Source: Gammaproteobacteria bacterium
GTDB lineage: Bacteria; Pseudomonadota; Gammaproteobacteria; Enterobacterales; Psychrobiaceae
NCBI GenBank assembly: GCA_013214965.1
Contig: JABSRU010000004.1
Coordinates: 62,001 to 126,000 of the forward strand
Reading direction: 5' to 3'
Length of the DNA: 64,000 bases
This document shows, one piece after another, positions 17,476 to 26,548 of this stretch. Position 1 is the first letter of the stretch. Each line of letters opens with the position of its first letter. The translations under genes were made by a program, and so were the position numbers. The notes beneath the pieces are model-generated. The model saw nothing but the letters and a program-made list of their open reading frames with translations. It was not told the DNA's origin and ran no database searches.

Positions 17476-17553
17476 AAAATGTTTCCAGCTAGTTTTAGTT
17501 AACTATAACCTAGCTGGAGTTGAGGCGAATTACAATATTTAAGGCTGATCAAT

Positions 17554-17815
17554 TTATGCTTTGAGTGTTAATACCACACGACCACAATATCTCCTTTGTT
17601 TCAGGCTTGAATGCCAAAGCTTAAGGAGCGATCTGAACCAACAAAATCGATGGCACCAGTAACACCGCCTCGGGTGCTTTTAATGAGTGCTTTAACGGCA
17701 TTTTTATCGGCCGGTTCAATCACTGTATCAGCACCTTCATCGAGGGCTAGTTGTCTTTTTGCTGGATCAATATCAGCGACAATAATTTCACAATTGAGTA
17801 AGGCTTTAGCCATTG
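17554..17815 (-). pseudogene. Remnant of zinc-type alcohol dehydrogenase
   Basis: On the minus strand the frame KALLNCEIIVADIDPAKRQL … GGVTGAIDFVGS is clearly the cofactor domain of a medium-chain alcohol dehydrogenase. It is broken downstream; after a gap the family's C-terminal GRVVLTLKA and a stop appear at about 17583-17554. The N-terminal catalytic half is absent. The relic abuts, tail to head, another relic on the opposite strand, so a deletion or rearrangement joined two unrelated gene fragments here. Confidence 0.7.
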
Positions 17816-17839
17816 ATAGATCTGATAATTCGAGGCCGC

Positions 17840-18175
17840 AAGCAAGAGGGCATTAGCTTTTTATTAACTGAGATGAAAACGCTAGGGGGCACAGTCAAGC
17901 CGATTATGACCTTAGGCGGTCGCCGTGAAGTCAATGAAGTACCCACGAACGCACTAATATTCCGATGTAGTAGTGTCAAAGCAACATTTGACCTCGTTAT
18001 TCTCATTGTTAGGTGAATCGGCTAATGGGATGGCTGATATACGATAAGATAGGGAGTTTATGGTACGTGTTATTACCACTGAAGTGCAGCAGATAATCGA
18101 CGGGCGATACCTTGAAGTTTCGGGGATGTACGCACTGCCATTTGTGCCCGAGCAATATGATATATGCAGACGTTG
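17840..18175 (+). pseudogene. Remnant of acyl-CoA dehydrogenase
   Basis: Two fragments in different frames: GISFLLTEMKTLGGTVKPI followed by GGRREVNEV (about 17845-17945), and QQIIDGRYLEVSGMYALPF with flanking residues (about 18060-18165). Both match the middle and C-terminal parts of acyl-CoA dehydrogenases (the family reads …MKTPGI-VRPI…EVNEVFF… and …GTEIQQ…). About 110 bp between them is unrelated and the substrate-binding end is missing. The gene is clearly decayed, no function. Frame shift and deletions were seen directly; family assignment is by recalled motif. Confidence 0.65.
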
Positions 18176-18332
18176 ACATCATTGACCCACACTTTGACGA
18201 ATAAAAACTTAATTTCGCACAGTGGTATTGTGGAGGTTTTGGTTAGACTAATTATTTAACGATTGGCACTGGTATTTTAAGCGGAAATTGCTATGGTGTT
18301 GTGCTATTTATTGATTTGATTGTGGTATTTAA

Positions 18333-19571
18333 ATGACAAAATCCCCGGTAAAGCTGCTCAGTATTTTTGTAGTTTTTAGCTGTTTATTATTGGCATTAAA
18401 TTTTGGCTTACGTTCTTCAATGGGATTTCTGTTGGAGCCAATTTCCAGCACTTTTGGTTATGGTCGCGAAGTGTTTGCGATGTCTTTGGCATTACAAAAC
18501 CTATGTTGGGGCTTATTTCAACCTGCTGCTGGCGCGTTAGCGGATAAGTACGGCAGTAAAAATACCATCATTGCTGGTGCGTTATTGTATGCGTTGGGAT
18601 TATACGTGACTTCCATTGCTGACAGTGTGTTGGGACTTCATCTAGGTGCTGGATTATTGATTGGTATGGGAATTTCTGGCACAGGTTTTGGCATTGTATT
18701 ACCTGCTTTAGCACGGGCTGTTGCGCCTGAAAAGCGGGCATTTGCCTTGGGTGTTGGTACGGCAGCAGGTTCGGCTGGGCAGTTTTTATTGATCCCGGTC
18801 GCGCAAGAGTTTATTAGTGGTTACGGCTGGCAAACGGCGTTGTTATTAATGGCTGGCGGTGCATTAATGATGATGATGTTTGCCTCGGTATTCGATGAAG
18901 AAAAATTAGCTAATTCCGCACAGGCCGAACAGTCGTCACAAACGTTAAAAGAGGCATTAGCCGAGGCTAAATCCCATAAACACTATTGGCTATTAATTGC
19001 CGGATTTTTTGTTTGTGGTTTTCAATTGGCATTTATTACCGTGCATATGCCTGCGTTTATTAGCGATCAAGGGTTTGAAACATCGGTCGCCGCCAACAGT
19101 CTTGCCTTAATTGGCTTATTTAATATATTTGGCTGTTTGTTATTTGGCTCGTGGTCGGGGAAATATTCTAAGAAAAATCTATTGGGGATTATTTATTTAT
19201 TTCGCGCCATCGCGATTACCGTCTTTATGCTGGTGCCGATGACGACCACCAGTATTTATTTATTTTCGATTATCACCGGATTTTTATGGCTGGCTACGGT
19301 GCCGCCAACATCGGGATTAGTAGCCCAAATGTTTGGCTTAAAACACATGGGCACACTCTATGGCATTGTCTTTTTAAATCACCAAATTGGTTCGTTCTTT
19401 GGGGTATGGCTCGGGGGGTACTTATTCGATGCCTCGGGCAGTTATAATGTTGTTTGGTGGCTAGCGGCCAGCATTGCGTTAGTAACCGCCGTCATTCATA
19501 TCTTTATTGATGAACGTCCCGTGATAAGAGTTCGGGAAGAAATGGCGGCTGAAATTAGAGCTGCTTATTGA
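18333..19571 (+). CDS. MFS transporter
   Basis: A 412-residue major facilitator with 12 predicted helices. The helix 2-3 loop motif GALADKYGSKNTI (about 63-75) and the central cytoplasmic loop around residues 185-215 are visible. The pattern (LEPISSTFGYGREVFAMSLALQ, HMGTLYGIVFL) resembles the monocarboxylate/oxalate-formate porter group of the MFS. The substrate is not deducible. It stands alone behind the two pseudogenes; no close ribosome site stands out (TGTGGTATTTAAATG), so expression may be low. Confidence 0.8.
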   Translation: MTKSPVKLLSIFVVFSCLLLALNFGLRSSMGFLLEPISSTFGYGREVFAMSLALQNLCWGLFQPAAGALADKYGSKNTIIAGALLYALGLYVTSIADSVLGLHLGAGLLIGMGISGTGFGIVLPALARAVAPEKRAFALGVGTAAGSAGQFLLIPVAQEFISGYGWQTALLLMAGGALMMMMFASVFDEEKLANSAQAEQSSQTLKEALAEAKSHKHYWLLIAGFFVCGFQLAFITVHMPAFISDQGFETSVAANSLALIGLFNIFGCLLFGSWSGKYSKKNLLGIIYLFRAIAITVFMLVPMTTTSIYLFSIITGFLWLATVPPTSGLVAQMFGLKHMGTLYGIVFLNHQIGSFFGVWLGGYLFDASGSYNVVWWLAASIALVTAVIHIFIDERPVIRVREEMAAEIRAAY

Positions 19572-19693
19572 TGCCGATGGTCAAAGAGACGTTTAACCTT
19601 AGTCAACTTGAGTCTCAGTTGATTGAATTTTCTTTTTACTTGGCGTATTTTAGCGGATCGAAAGATTGATCCTCTAAGCTTGATGGGCTGTTA

Positions 19694-20230
19694 TTAGTTC
19701 TGAGGCAATAGTTCTTGACGAATAAGGGTTAGGAGAAAAGTTTCGCGCTCGATCGACATCCCTTTTTTGTCACTATTGGCCATGGTGTGTTTGTTGTGAG
19801 CAATGGCCTGATGAATATTGATCCACACCGGGCGCATCCCGTTATGAATTTCATAATCTTCTAATAAGGTTTCGCCAAGCTCTTTATGAATAGTGCAGGT
19901 ATAGCAAAACGACTCCATGTGCATTATATCAAAATCATCTTTGTACCACGGGCGAAATTCTTCATAGCGCCCAAATTCAACAATGTTAGTGATATTGGTC
20001 GCGCCAGTTTCTTCTTGCAGTTCCCGAAGCAGTCCTTCAATGATGTTTTCGCCTTCGTCGACGCCGCCACCGGGCAAAGTGTAATCGTGATAACGCTCGG
20101 TGTATAACATCAAAATATCTTCACCATTTAACACAATGGCACGGGCTGCTTGACGGTGGAACGATTTATCGCGACCGGAGTTTCGTAAATCAAGCACCGT
20201 AGGGTGAATAGAGGATTTTAAAAGGCGCAT
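19694..20230 (-). CDS. Nudix hydrolase
   Basis: 178 residues with a complete Nudix box GGGVDEGENIIEGLLRELQEETG (about 54-76), preceded by ARAIVLNGEDILMLYTERYHDYTLPG. The extended N- and C-terminal parts differ from the first Nudix protein of this window (16304-16711), so they are not recent duplicates. Substrate unknown; ADP-ribose- or nucleotide-sugar-type is possible. It lies downstream of the second purU, in the place where fdhA sits in copy 1. Confidence 0.82.
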   Translation of the reverse strand: MRLLKSSIHPTVLDLRNSGRDKSFHRQAARAIVLNGEDILMLYTERYHDYTLPGGGVDEGENIIEGLLRELQEETGATNITNIVEFGRYEEFRPWYKDDFDIMHMESFCYTCTIHKELGETLLEDYEIHNGMRPVWINIHQAIAHNKHTMANSDKKGMSIERETFLLTLIRQELLPQN

Positions 20231-20284
20231 TAATTTACTTTATTAATAAAATAGACGGGGAGTATAGTGGGTTGTAGTAAGAAT

Positions 20285-20313
20285 GTAACCAATTACGCAT
20301 AGTAGCTGGTTAC
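20285..20313 (-). terminator. Hairpin behind purU copy 2
   Basis: Seven-base arms GTAACCA / TGGTTAC with a 15-base loop, 8 bp beyond the purU stop on the minus strand. No clear U-run follows, so this is at best a weak terminator closing the second sox operon. Confidence 0.4.
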
Positions 20314-20320
20314 TCAAAGA

Positions 20321-21199
20321 TTACTTGGCAAAGACGATAGTTTTTTTATCATGACGAAATATGCGATGCTCTATGTGATAACGGATAGCTCGAGATAAGG
20401 TTAAACACTCGATATCACGTCCTTTTGCTGCTAAATCTTGCGGGTAATAGCTGTGATCTACCGTTTCAACACCTTGAGTAATAATTGGTCCTTCATCAAG
20501 GTCATCGCTGACATAATGTGCTGTAGCACCAACAAGTTTTATACCACGGTCATAAGCTTGGTAATAAGGTCTTGCGCCTTTAAAACCTGGTAATAAAGAA
20601 TGATGAATGTTAATCGCTTTTCCTGATAATTTTTTACACATATCACTCGATAATACTTGCATATAACGTGCTAATACGACCAAGTCGGTTTCACAATCTT
20701 GAATTATTTCCCATACCTTAGCCTCTTGCTCAGGTTTTGTCTCTTTACTAATTGGCAGGTGGTAGTATGGAATATTATGCCATTTAGCTAATTCCTCTAA
20801 ATCCGGATGATTAGAGATGATCGCTGGAATTTCAATGTTTAAGTCACCTGTTCGATATCGATAGAGTAAATCATTGAGGCAATGGTCATGTTTCGACACC
20901 ATAATAACAACGTTAGATTTAAAGGGACTAGACGCCAATGTCCATTGCATACCAAATGCACTAGCTCGCTGATTGAACTCATGGCAGAACTGAGCGCGAT
21001 CAAACGCTTGTTCATCGTCAGGCCTAAATTCTATGCGGATAAAGAAATGCTTTTTATCCGTGTCATCAAATGAGTGAATTTCATTAATATAAAACCCTTG
21101 CTCAAACAGAAATCGAGTAACTACATCCACGGTACCCGGTTGGCTAGGGCAGTTGGCCGTTATAATGTGGGTTTGTGGTGTTGATGTAATATCGGACAT
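20321..21199 (-). CDS. purU: Formyltetrahydrofolate deformylase (copy 2)
   Basis: 292 residues, colinear with the copy at 4226-5095: ACT domain then formyltransferase domain with HHSLLPGFKGARPYYQAYDRG and AHYVSDDLDEGPII. Most differences lie in the ACT domain and linker (for example FDRAQFCHEFNQR for FDLALFEREFNER), which could mean different regulation by glycine or methionine, the usual PurU effectors. It hydrolyses 10-formyl-THF to formate. It follows soxG copy 2 by 69 bp. Unlike copy 1 it has no fdhA behind it. Confidence 0.92.
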   Translation of the reverse strand: MSDITSTPQTHIITANCPSQPGTVDVVTRFLFEQGFYINEIHSFDDTDKKHFFIRIEFRPDDEQAFDRAQFCHEFNQRASAFGMQWTLASSPFKSNVVIMVSKHDHCLNDLLYRYRTGDLNIEIPAIISNHPDLEELAKWHNIPYYHLPISKETKPEQEAKVWEIIQDCETDLVVLARYMQVLSSDMCKKLSGKAINIHHSLLPGFKGARPYYQAYDRGIKLVGATAHYVSDDLDEGPIITQGVETVDHSYYPQDLAAKGRDIECLTLSRAIRYHIEHRIFRHDKKTIVFAK

Positions 21200-21268
21200 T
21201 TTTGATCCTTTATTTTTAATAAATAGCCCGTTAAAATAATGACTCTATTAAAAAGGGCTTTATAATCT

Positions 21269-21868
21269 CTAGACAATAGTTAAACCGCATTCTTTACAGC
21301 CATGCTGGATCCACAGCCATATATAGTCGGAAAAACTCCGTCGAATAACTAATTGGAATTTGTTTTCCTCTAGTCGCAAAATATGCGCGCCTGCTTTTGC
21401 AAACGTCGTGCCGACGACTTTACCAATAGGGAAGCTCTCTAAATGAAAATCATAACCACTGGATTTTTTCATGAGTTCAATAACATGGCTACCACTCAAC
21501 TCAAGTATGGTTTGTGCACCACTAATATCGCTAACGGCAAAGTGACCTTTAAGTTGGGCGCGTAGTTTTAACTCAACATCGTATTCACTTCCTGAGCCAA
21601 CCATCACCAACCATTCATCTGGGGCGAGCCATATGATTTGAGCCAACTCACCTGTTGCGCTGGTACAGGGGGCGGTAGGAAGGTCTATTCCAAATACTTT
21701 TTTGATACCTGATAAAAAATCAACGTCTTGTGCATTGCCTCGTAAATTGAGATGACCTAAGTATTTTGATTCATGTAAGAGAACACCACCACCAGCACTT
21801 GATTGACCGACTAAACTGTCTAGTTGTGCATGGTGTAATGGTGATTCCATATTAATTGAATTAGACAT
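21269..21868 (-). CDS. soxG: Sarcosine oxidase gamma subunit (copy 2)
   Basis: 199 residues, same fold and start (MSNSINMESPLHHAQ) as copy 1, with an identical 8-bp overlap with the soxA stop. It differs from copy 1 more than the other subunits do, mainly in the first half (SLVGQSSAGGGVLLHESKYLG for DLVGQSGDGGVILHEAKFLG). The role in assembling the tetrameric oxidase is taken from the family. Confidence 0.9.
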   Translation of the reverse strand: MSNSINMESPLHHAQLDSLVGQSSAGGGVLLHESKYLGHLNLRGNAQDVDFLSGIKKVFGIDLPTAPCTSATGELAQIIWLAPDEWLVMVGSGSEYDVELKLRAQLKGHFAVSDISGAQTILELSGSHVIELMKKSSGYDFHLESFPIGKVVGTTFAKAGAHILRLEENKFQLVIRRSFSDYIWLWIQHGCKECGLTIV

Positions 21869-24800
21869 TTTGACGGTCTCCCTTTGGATCATAGAATACT
21901 GGGCTGCAAATTTCAGCCTCAACGGTGGTGCCATCACTTAATGGTAAAAAGACACTCTGCCCCTTACGGTTGATGCCACCTTTAACGACAGCAAGGGCGA
22001 ATGAGTAGCCCATACATGCGCTGTAGTAACTTGAAGTAACATGCCCAACCATTGTCATCGGAATGCTTTGGTTTGGTTCAAAGACTATTTGTGCACCTTC
22101 TGGCAAAACAAATTTTGGGTCTTTTGGCTTTAGCCCAACCATTTGTTTACGATCGTCACGTTTGTTGTCATAACGAGTCCAAGATCGTTTACCAATAAAG
22201 CTAAATTCTTTTTTCTTACCAACAACCCAATCCATGTCTAAATCTTGTGGTGTGACTGAACCATCAGTATCTTGACCAACAATAATAAAGCCCTTTTCAG
22301 CGCGTAGAATATGCATGGTTTCAGTGCCATAAGGTGTGATATTAAACTCTTTGCCAGCTGCCATTACTGCTTGCCAAGTATGCATGCCATAATTAGCTTG
22401 AACGTTAATTTCAAATGATAATTCACCGGTGAATGAGATTCGGAATATCCGCGCTTTAACACCCGCAACGTTGGCTTCAATCCAGTCCATATATTTAAAG
22501 TTATCGTTGCTTACATCAATATCACATATTTTTTCTAACACCTTACGACTATTAGGACCTGAAATAGTCATGGTTGACCAATGATCGGTGACGGTTGAAA
22601 AGTAAACTTCAAGTTCTGGCCATTCTGTTTGATGCCATAATTCTAACCATTGCAACACGCCAGCAGCGCCGCCTGTGGTGGTGGTCATAATAAAGCGATT
22701 TTCGTCAAGACAAGCAGTTACACCATCATCAAAAACCATGCCGTCTTCTTTACACATCACACCATAGCGACATTTTCCAACGGCTAATTTGCTCCATGGG
22801 TTAGTGTAAACACGGTTTAAAAATTCACGAGCATCTTTGCCCTGAATATCAATTTTACCTAAGGTTGATGCATCTAGAATACCGACACTATTTCGGGTCG
22901 CCAAACATTCACGTTCTAGTGACTGTTGCATCGTTTCGCCCGCTTGTGGGAAATACCATGGACGCTTCCATTGACCGACGTCTTCAAATTCAGCGCTATT
23001 ATCGAGATGCCATTTATGCATCGCGCTAAAACGAACAGGATCAAATAAATGCTTAACGTCGCTACCAGCCAGAGCACCAAAGGTAGTTGGTGTATACATT
23101 GGACGGAAAATGGTAGTACCCGTCTCTGGAATAGTTTTGCCCAGAGATTTGGCGGTAATCGCCATGCCGTTAATGTTGCCTAATTTACCTTGATCAGTTC
23201 CAAAGCCGAGTGCGGTGTAGCGTTTAACATGCTCTATTGACTCAAAGCCTTCGCGGTTTGCGAGCTCGATGCCAGCAGCTGTCACATCATTTTGATAATC
23301 GACAAACTGCTTGGGTGCTCGGCTTGTCCGTTTGCTGTGTGGTATGTGGAACAACGCCATTGAAGCATCTTCTTGTGGATCGACGATATGTGGCTGCGAG
23401 CCTTCATAGCGTCCTTCACCTTTGTCTGCCGCTTGTGCAGCTTTTGCCCCAGTAGAAAAACCATCGTTTATCACTTTGGATAATGAATAAACTCCCTCTA
23501 AACCGCCACAGATATGTTGTGCTTGAACCGTTTCACCCGGAACAAACCCCGCGATATCATCCTTCCATACTGGGCGAGACCCCGTATGTGATGAAAGGTG
23601 TATTACCGGACTCCAACCACCAGAGCTAGCAACGGTATCACATGAAAAGTGTTTAGCTGAACCGGTAAGACAGTGATTATTCACATTGATTGGTGCGATA
23701 TCGACACCTTTAACGCGTTTGCTGCCTTTAACATTAATCACACCATGACCAAATATGATATCGATGTCCAATTGCTTAGCTTGTTTAACTAGCTCACCAT
23801 TTGATGTCGCACGCGTATCAACAATAGCAATGACCTGTCGCCCTGCCTGATGCCAATCAATCGCCGTTTTATATGCGTTATCATTAGTGGTCATTAACAC
23901 TAGTTCGTTACCTGGCACCACCTCGTAACGATTTATGTAGGTCGAGACAGCATTGGCTAACATACACCCTGGCACATCATTATTGCCATAAACTAAAGGG
24001 CGTTCGTGAGCACCTGTCGCTAAAATCACTTGTTTTGCTCTTACTTTATGCATTCGCTGGCGAATCGTCTTCGATTTATGTTCACCGAGGTGATCGGTGC
24101 AGCGCTCATTGATGCCAAGTAAATTATGATCGTAATACCCAAAAACGGTACTACGTGGCAGCAATAACACATTGTCCATATTTGAAAGTTTTTCGACGAT
24201 TTTTTCTACCCAAAGATTAGGTAGCTGACCGTCTATTTGCTGTGTGCTGCATAAAAGGTGACCGCCAAATTCATTTTGTTCATCGCTAATAATGACTCGG
24301 GCACCAGTGTCGGCCGCCGCTAAGGCCGCGGCCAAACCTGCAGGGCCGGCACCTACGATCATAACATCACAATGGTGATGAATTTTATCATAGCTATCTG
24401 GGTCTGCTTGGGTTGGACTTGTGCCTAACCCAGCGCCTTTACGGATTAAATGCTCGTAAGACATCCATAATGATTGTGGATACATAAAGGTTTTATAATA
24501 AAAACCAGGGGGCATCATTGAACCGCCCACTTTGCCTACCGTTGACATTAAATCAAAGTCGACATTCGGCCAGCCATTTGTCGACGTTGCGACTAAACCT
24601 TGATAAAGCTCTGTTTGAGTCGCTCGCGGATTAGGGATTGTGGTGGCTTGTGTTGAGCCCACTTGAAAAATTGCATTGGGCTCTTGTGAGTCGGCCGTGA
24701 TGATACCGCGTGGACGTGAATATTTAAAACTACGACCGACGACATTAACACCATTAGCAAGCAGGGCAGAGGCAACAGTATCTCCTTCGTATCCTTGATA

Positions 24801-24884
24801 TTCTTTACCGTTGAAAGTAAAGCTTAAAATACGGCTACGATTAATGTGTTTGCTTTTTGCTGCAATACGATTAACTTGTCTCAT
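21861..24884 (-). CDS. soxA: Sarcosine oxidase alpha subunit (copy 2)
   Basis: 1007 residues with the same domain order as copy 1: ferredoxin-like region, NAD Rossmann fold (VMIVGAGPAGLAAALAAAD) and C-terminal folate domain. The N-terminal half carries most substitutions, for example SKHINRSRILSFTFNGKEY, and the linker near residues 480-500 is reworked (AAQAADKGEGRYEGSQPHIV). The folate half is nearly identical in protein while silent sites differ widely. It overlaps soxD by one base (TAATG) where copy 1 uses ATGA. Confidence 0.95.
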   Translation of the reverse strand: MRQVNRIAAKSKHINRSRILSFTFNGKEYQGYEGDTVASALLANGVNVVGRSFKYSRPRGIITADSQEPNAIFQVGSTQATTIPNPRATQTELYQGLVATSTNGWPNVDFDLMSTVGKVGGSMMPPGFYYKTFMYPQSLWMSYEHLIRKGAGLGTSPTQADPDSYDKIHHHCDVMIVGAGPAGLAAALAAADTGARVIISDEQNEFGGHLLCSTQQIDGQLPNLWVEKIVEKLSNMDNVLLLPRSTVFGYYDHNLLGINERCTDHLGEHKSKTIRQRMHKVRAKQVILATGAHERPLVYGNNDVPGCMLANAVSTYINRYEVVPGNELVLMTTNDNAYKTAIDWHQAGRQVIAIVDTRATSNGELVKQAKQLDIDIIFGHGVINVKGSKRVKGVDIAPINVNNHCLTGSAKHFSCDTVASSGGWSPVIHLSSHTGSRPVWKDDIAGFVPGETVQAQHICGGLEGVYSLSKVINDGFSTGAKAAQAADKGEGRYEGSQPHIVDPQEDASMALFHIPHSKRTSRAPKQFVDYQNDVTAAGIELANREGFESIEHVKRYTALGFGTDQGKLGNINGMAITAKSLGKTIPETGTTIFRPMYTPTTFGALAGSDVKHLFDPVRFSAMHKWHLDNSAEFEDVGQWKRPWYFPQAGETMQQSLERECLATRNSVGILDASTLGKIDIQGKDAREFLNRVYTNPWSKLAVGKCRYGVMCKEDGMVFDDGVTACLDENRFIMTTTTGGAAGVLQWLELWHQTEWPELEVYFSTVTDHWSTMTISGPNSRKVLEKICDIDVSNDNFKYMDWIEANVAGVKARIFRISFTGELSFEINVQANYGMHTWQAVMAAGKEFNITPYGTETMHILRAEKGFIIVGQDTDGSVTPQDLDMDWVVGKKKEFSFIGKRSWTRYDNKRDDRKQMVGLKPKDPKFVLPEGAQIVFEPNQSIPMTMVGHVTSSYYSACMGYSFALAVVKGGINRKGQSVFLPLSDGTTVEAEICSPVFYDPKGDRQNV

Positions 24885-25180
24885 TATTTCACCTCTTGAC
24901 TAGCAGTGACACTAGGCTGTTGGCCCATTTTGTATGTTTCCATGATTTGATAAGTCACTGTATTTCTCGTCATGTTAAAATATTTGCGACAACCATGAGC
25001 ATGCAGCCATAGTTCGTGATGTAATCCGCGTGGATTTTTACGGAAAAATAAATAGCGTGCCCATTGCTCATCGCTTAGTTCTTCGGGGTTTAACGGACGC
25101 ACTATATGTGCCTGTCCAGCTGGACTAAACTCTTCTTCTTCGCGCTGCTCTTCACAATAAGGACATTTGATAAGTAACAT
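24884..25180 (-). CDS. soxD: Sarcosine oxidase delta subunit (copy 2)
   Basis: 98 residues. Zinc ligands Cys6 and Cys9 (KCPYC) and the HAHGC pair are preserved. The tail ends ASQEVK instead of ASEKGQS. It lies between soxB (12-bp gap) and soxA (1-base overlap). Confidence 0.93.
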   Translation of the reverse strand: MLLIKCPYCEEQREEEEFSPAGQAHIVRPLNPEELSDEQWARYLFFRKNPRGLHHELWLHAHGCRKYFNMTRNTVTYQIMETYKMGQQPSVTASQEVK

Positions 25181-25192
25181 AATTAATTCCTC

Positions 25193-26443
25193 TTAGTGGG
25201 CAACACCGGCTGCGCCGTGTTCATCAATGAGTTCGCCAGATGTAAAGCGATCAATACTAAATGGTTTAGCGAGAGGGTGTGGATCATCATGGGCGATAGT
25301 ATGTGCAAACACATGGCCCGCACCAGGTGTTGCTTTGAAGCCGCCAGTACCCCAACCGCAGTTAAAATAAAGTCCTTTAATATGGGTTTTAGAAATAATA
25401 GGACAAGCATCTGGACAGGTGTCAACAATCCCGCCCCATGCACGATTGAGGCGAACCCGACTAAAGATGGGAAACATTTCAATAATAGCGGCAATCGTGT
25501 GCTCAACCACGTTGAATGAACCGCGCTGTCCATAGCCCAAGTAACCATCAATACCAGCGCCAATCACTAAGTCGCCTTTATCTGATTGACTGATGTAGCC
25601 GTGTACATGATTTGACATCACGACGGTATTAAGGATTGGTTTTAACGGTTCCGATACCATCGCTTGTAGAGGGTGAGATTCAAGCGGTAATTCCATGCCA
25701 ACCATTTTTGCGATAACAGTCGAGTTGCCAGCGGCAACACAGGCTACTTTCCCAGCAGAAATAAAACCACGATTAGTCTCAACGCCAACGACTGCATCAT
25801 CTTTACGACGGATCCCTGTTACTTCTGTTTGTTGAAGCAAATCAACACCTAAAGCTGCAGCTGCGCGAGCAAAGCCCCAGGCAACTGCATCATGACGTGC
25901 AGTACCTGCACGGGCTTGCCATGAAGCCCCCAATACTGGGTAACGGGCATTTTTAGAGCAGTCTAAAATAGGTACCATTTCTTGAATTTGGGCCGTGGAG
26001 AGTACTTCACCGTCGATACCGTTTAGGCGGTTAGCGTTGACACGTCGCTCAATATCACGCATGTCTTGCAACGTATGACCAAGATTGAGCACACCTCGCT
26101 GGCTAAACATTAAATTATAATTAAGATCCTGAGCCAATCCTTCCCATAATTTTAATGAATGCTCATATAAATGAGAAGCTTCATCCCACAGATAATTAGA
26201 ACGCACTATCGTTGTGTTACGTGCTGTGTTACCACCACCTAGGTAGCCTTTTTCAACCACAGCGATATTAGTGATGCCATGTTCTTTAGCTAAATAATAG
26301 GCAGTTGCTAGACCATGCCCACCACCACCGATAATCACTACGTCATAGTGTTTTTTAGGGATTGGGTTATTCCACACCCTTTGCCAGTTTTCGTGGTAGG
26401 TTAATGAATGTTTTAACAAACCAAATCCAGAATATTGTTGCAT
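25193..26443 (-). CDS. soxB: Sarcosine oxidase beta subunit (copy 2)
   Basis: 416 residues, 20 differences from copy 1 counted by eye. The FAD motif and the FMN-linking His ([12 protein letters not shown]) are intact, so this copy should be active. Substitutions cluster around residues 195-250. It follows glyA by 105 bp on the same strand, reproducing the glyA-soxBDAG-purU order known in Pseudomonas. AAGGTAAGGG supports the start. Confidence 0.95.
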   Translation of the reverse strand: MQQYSGFGLLKHSLTYHENWQRVWNNPIPKKHYDVVIIGGGGHGLATAYYLAKEHGITNIAVVEKGYLGGGNTARNTTIVRSNYLWDEASHLYEHSLKLWEGLAQDLNYNLMFSQRGVLNLGHTLQDMRDIERRVNANRLNGIDGEVLSTAQIQEMVPILDCSKNARYPVLGASWQARAGTARHDAVAWGFARAAAALGVDLLQQTEVTGIRRKDDAVVGVETNRGFISAGKVACVAAGNSTVIAKMVGMELPLESHPLQAMVSEPLKPILNTVVMSNHVHGYISQSDKGDLVIGAGIDGYLGYGQRGSFNVVEHTIAAIIEMFPIFSRVRLNRAWGGIVDTCPDACPIISKTHIKGLYFNCGWGTGGFKATPGAGHVFAHTIAHDDPHPLAKPFSIDRFTSGELIDEHGAAGVAH

Positions 26444-26475
26444 GCCCTTACCTTTCTTATTTTAATTCTATAGCT

Positions 26476-26513
26476 GGGTTAATGACTTTTAATACTTACC
26501 TTGTCATTAACCC
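26476..26513 (-). promoter_or_regulatory. Inverted repeat between glyA and soxB copy 2
   Basis: Perfect 11-base arms GGGTTAATGAC (26476-26486) and GTCATTAACCC (26503-26513) with a 16-base spacer, about 33 bp before the soxB start. It may be a regulator site or a partial terminator/processing hairpin that tunes soxBDAG relative to glyA. The other sox copy has a different palindrome in this position. Confidence 0.5.
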
Positions 26514-26548
26514 GTTAGTCGATCTAGTGCTCGACATTTTATATATTG

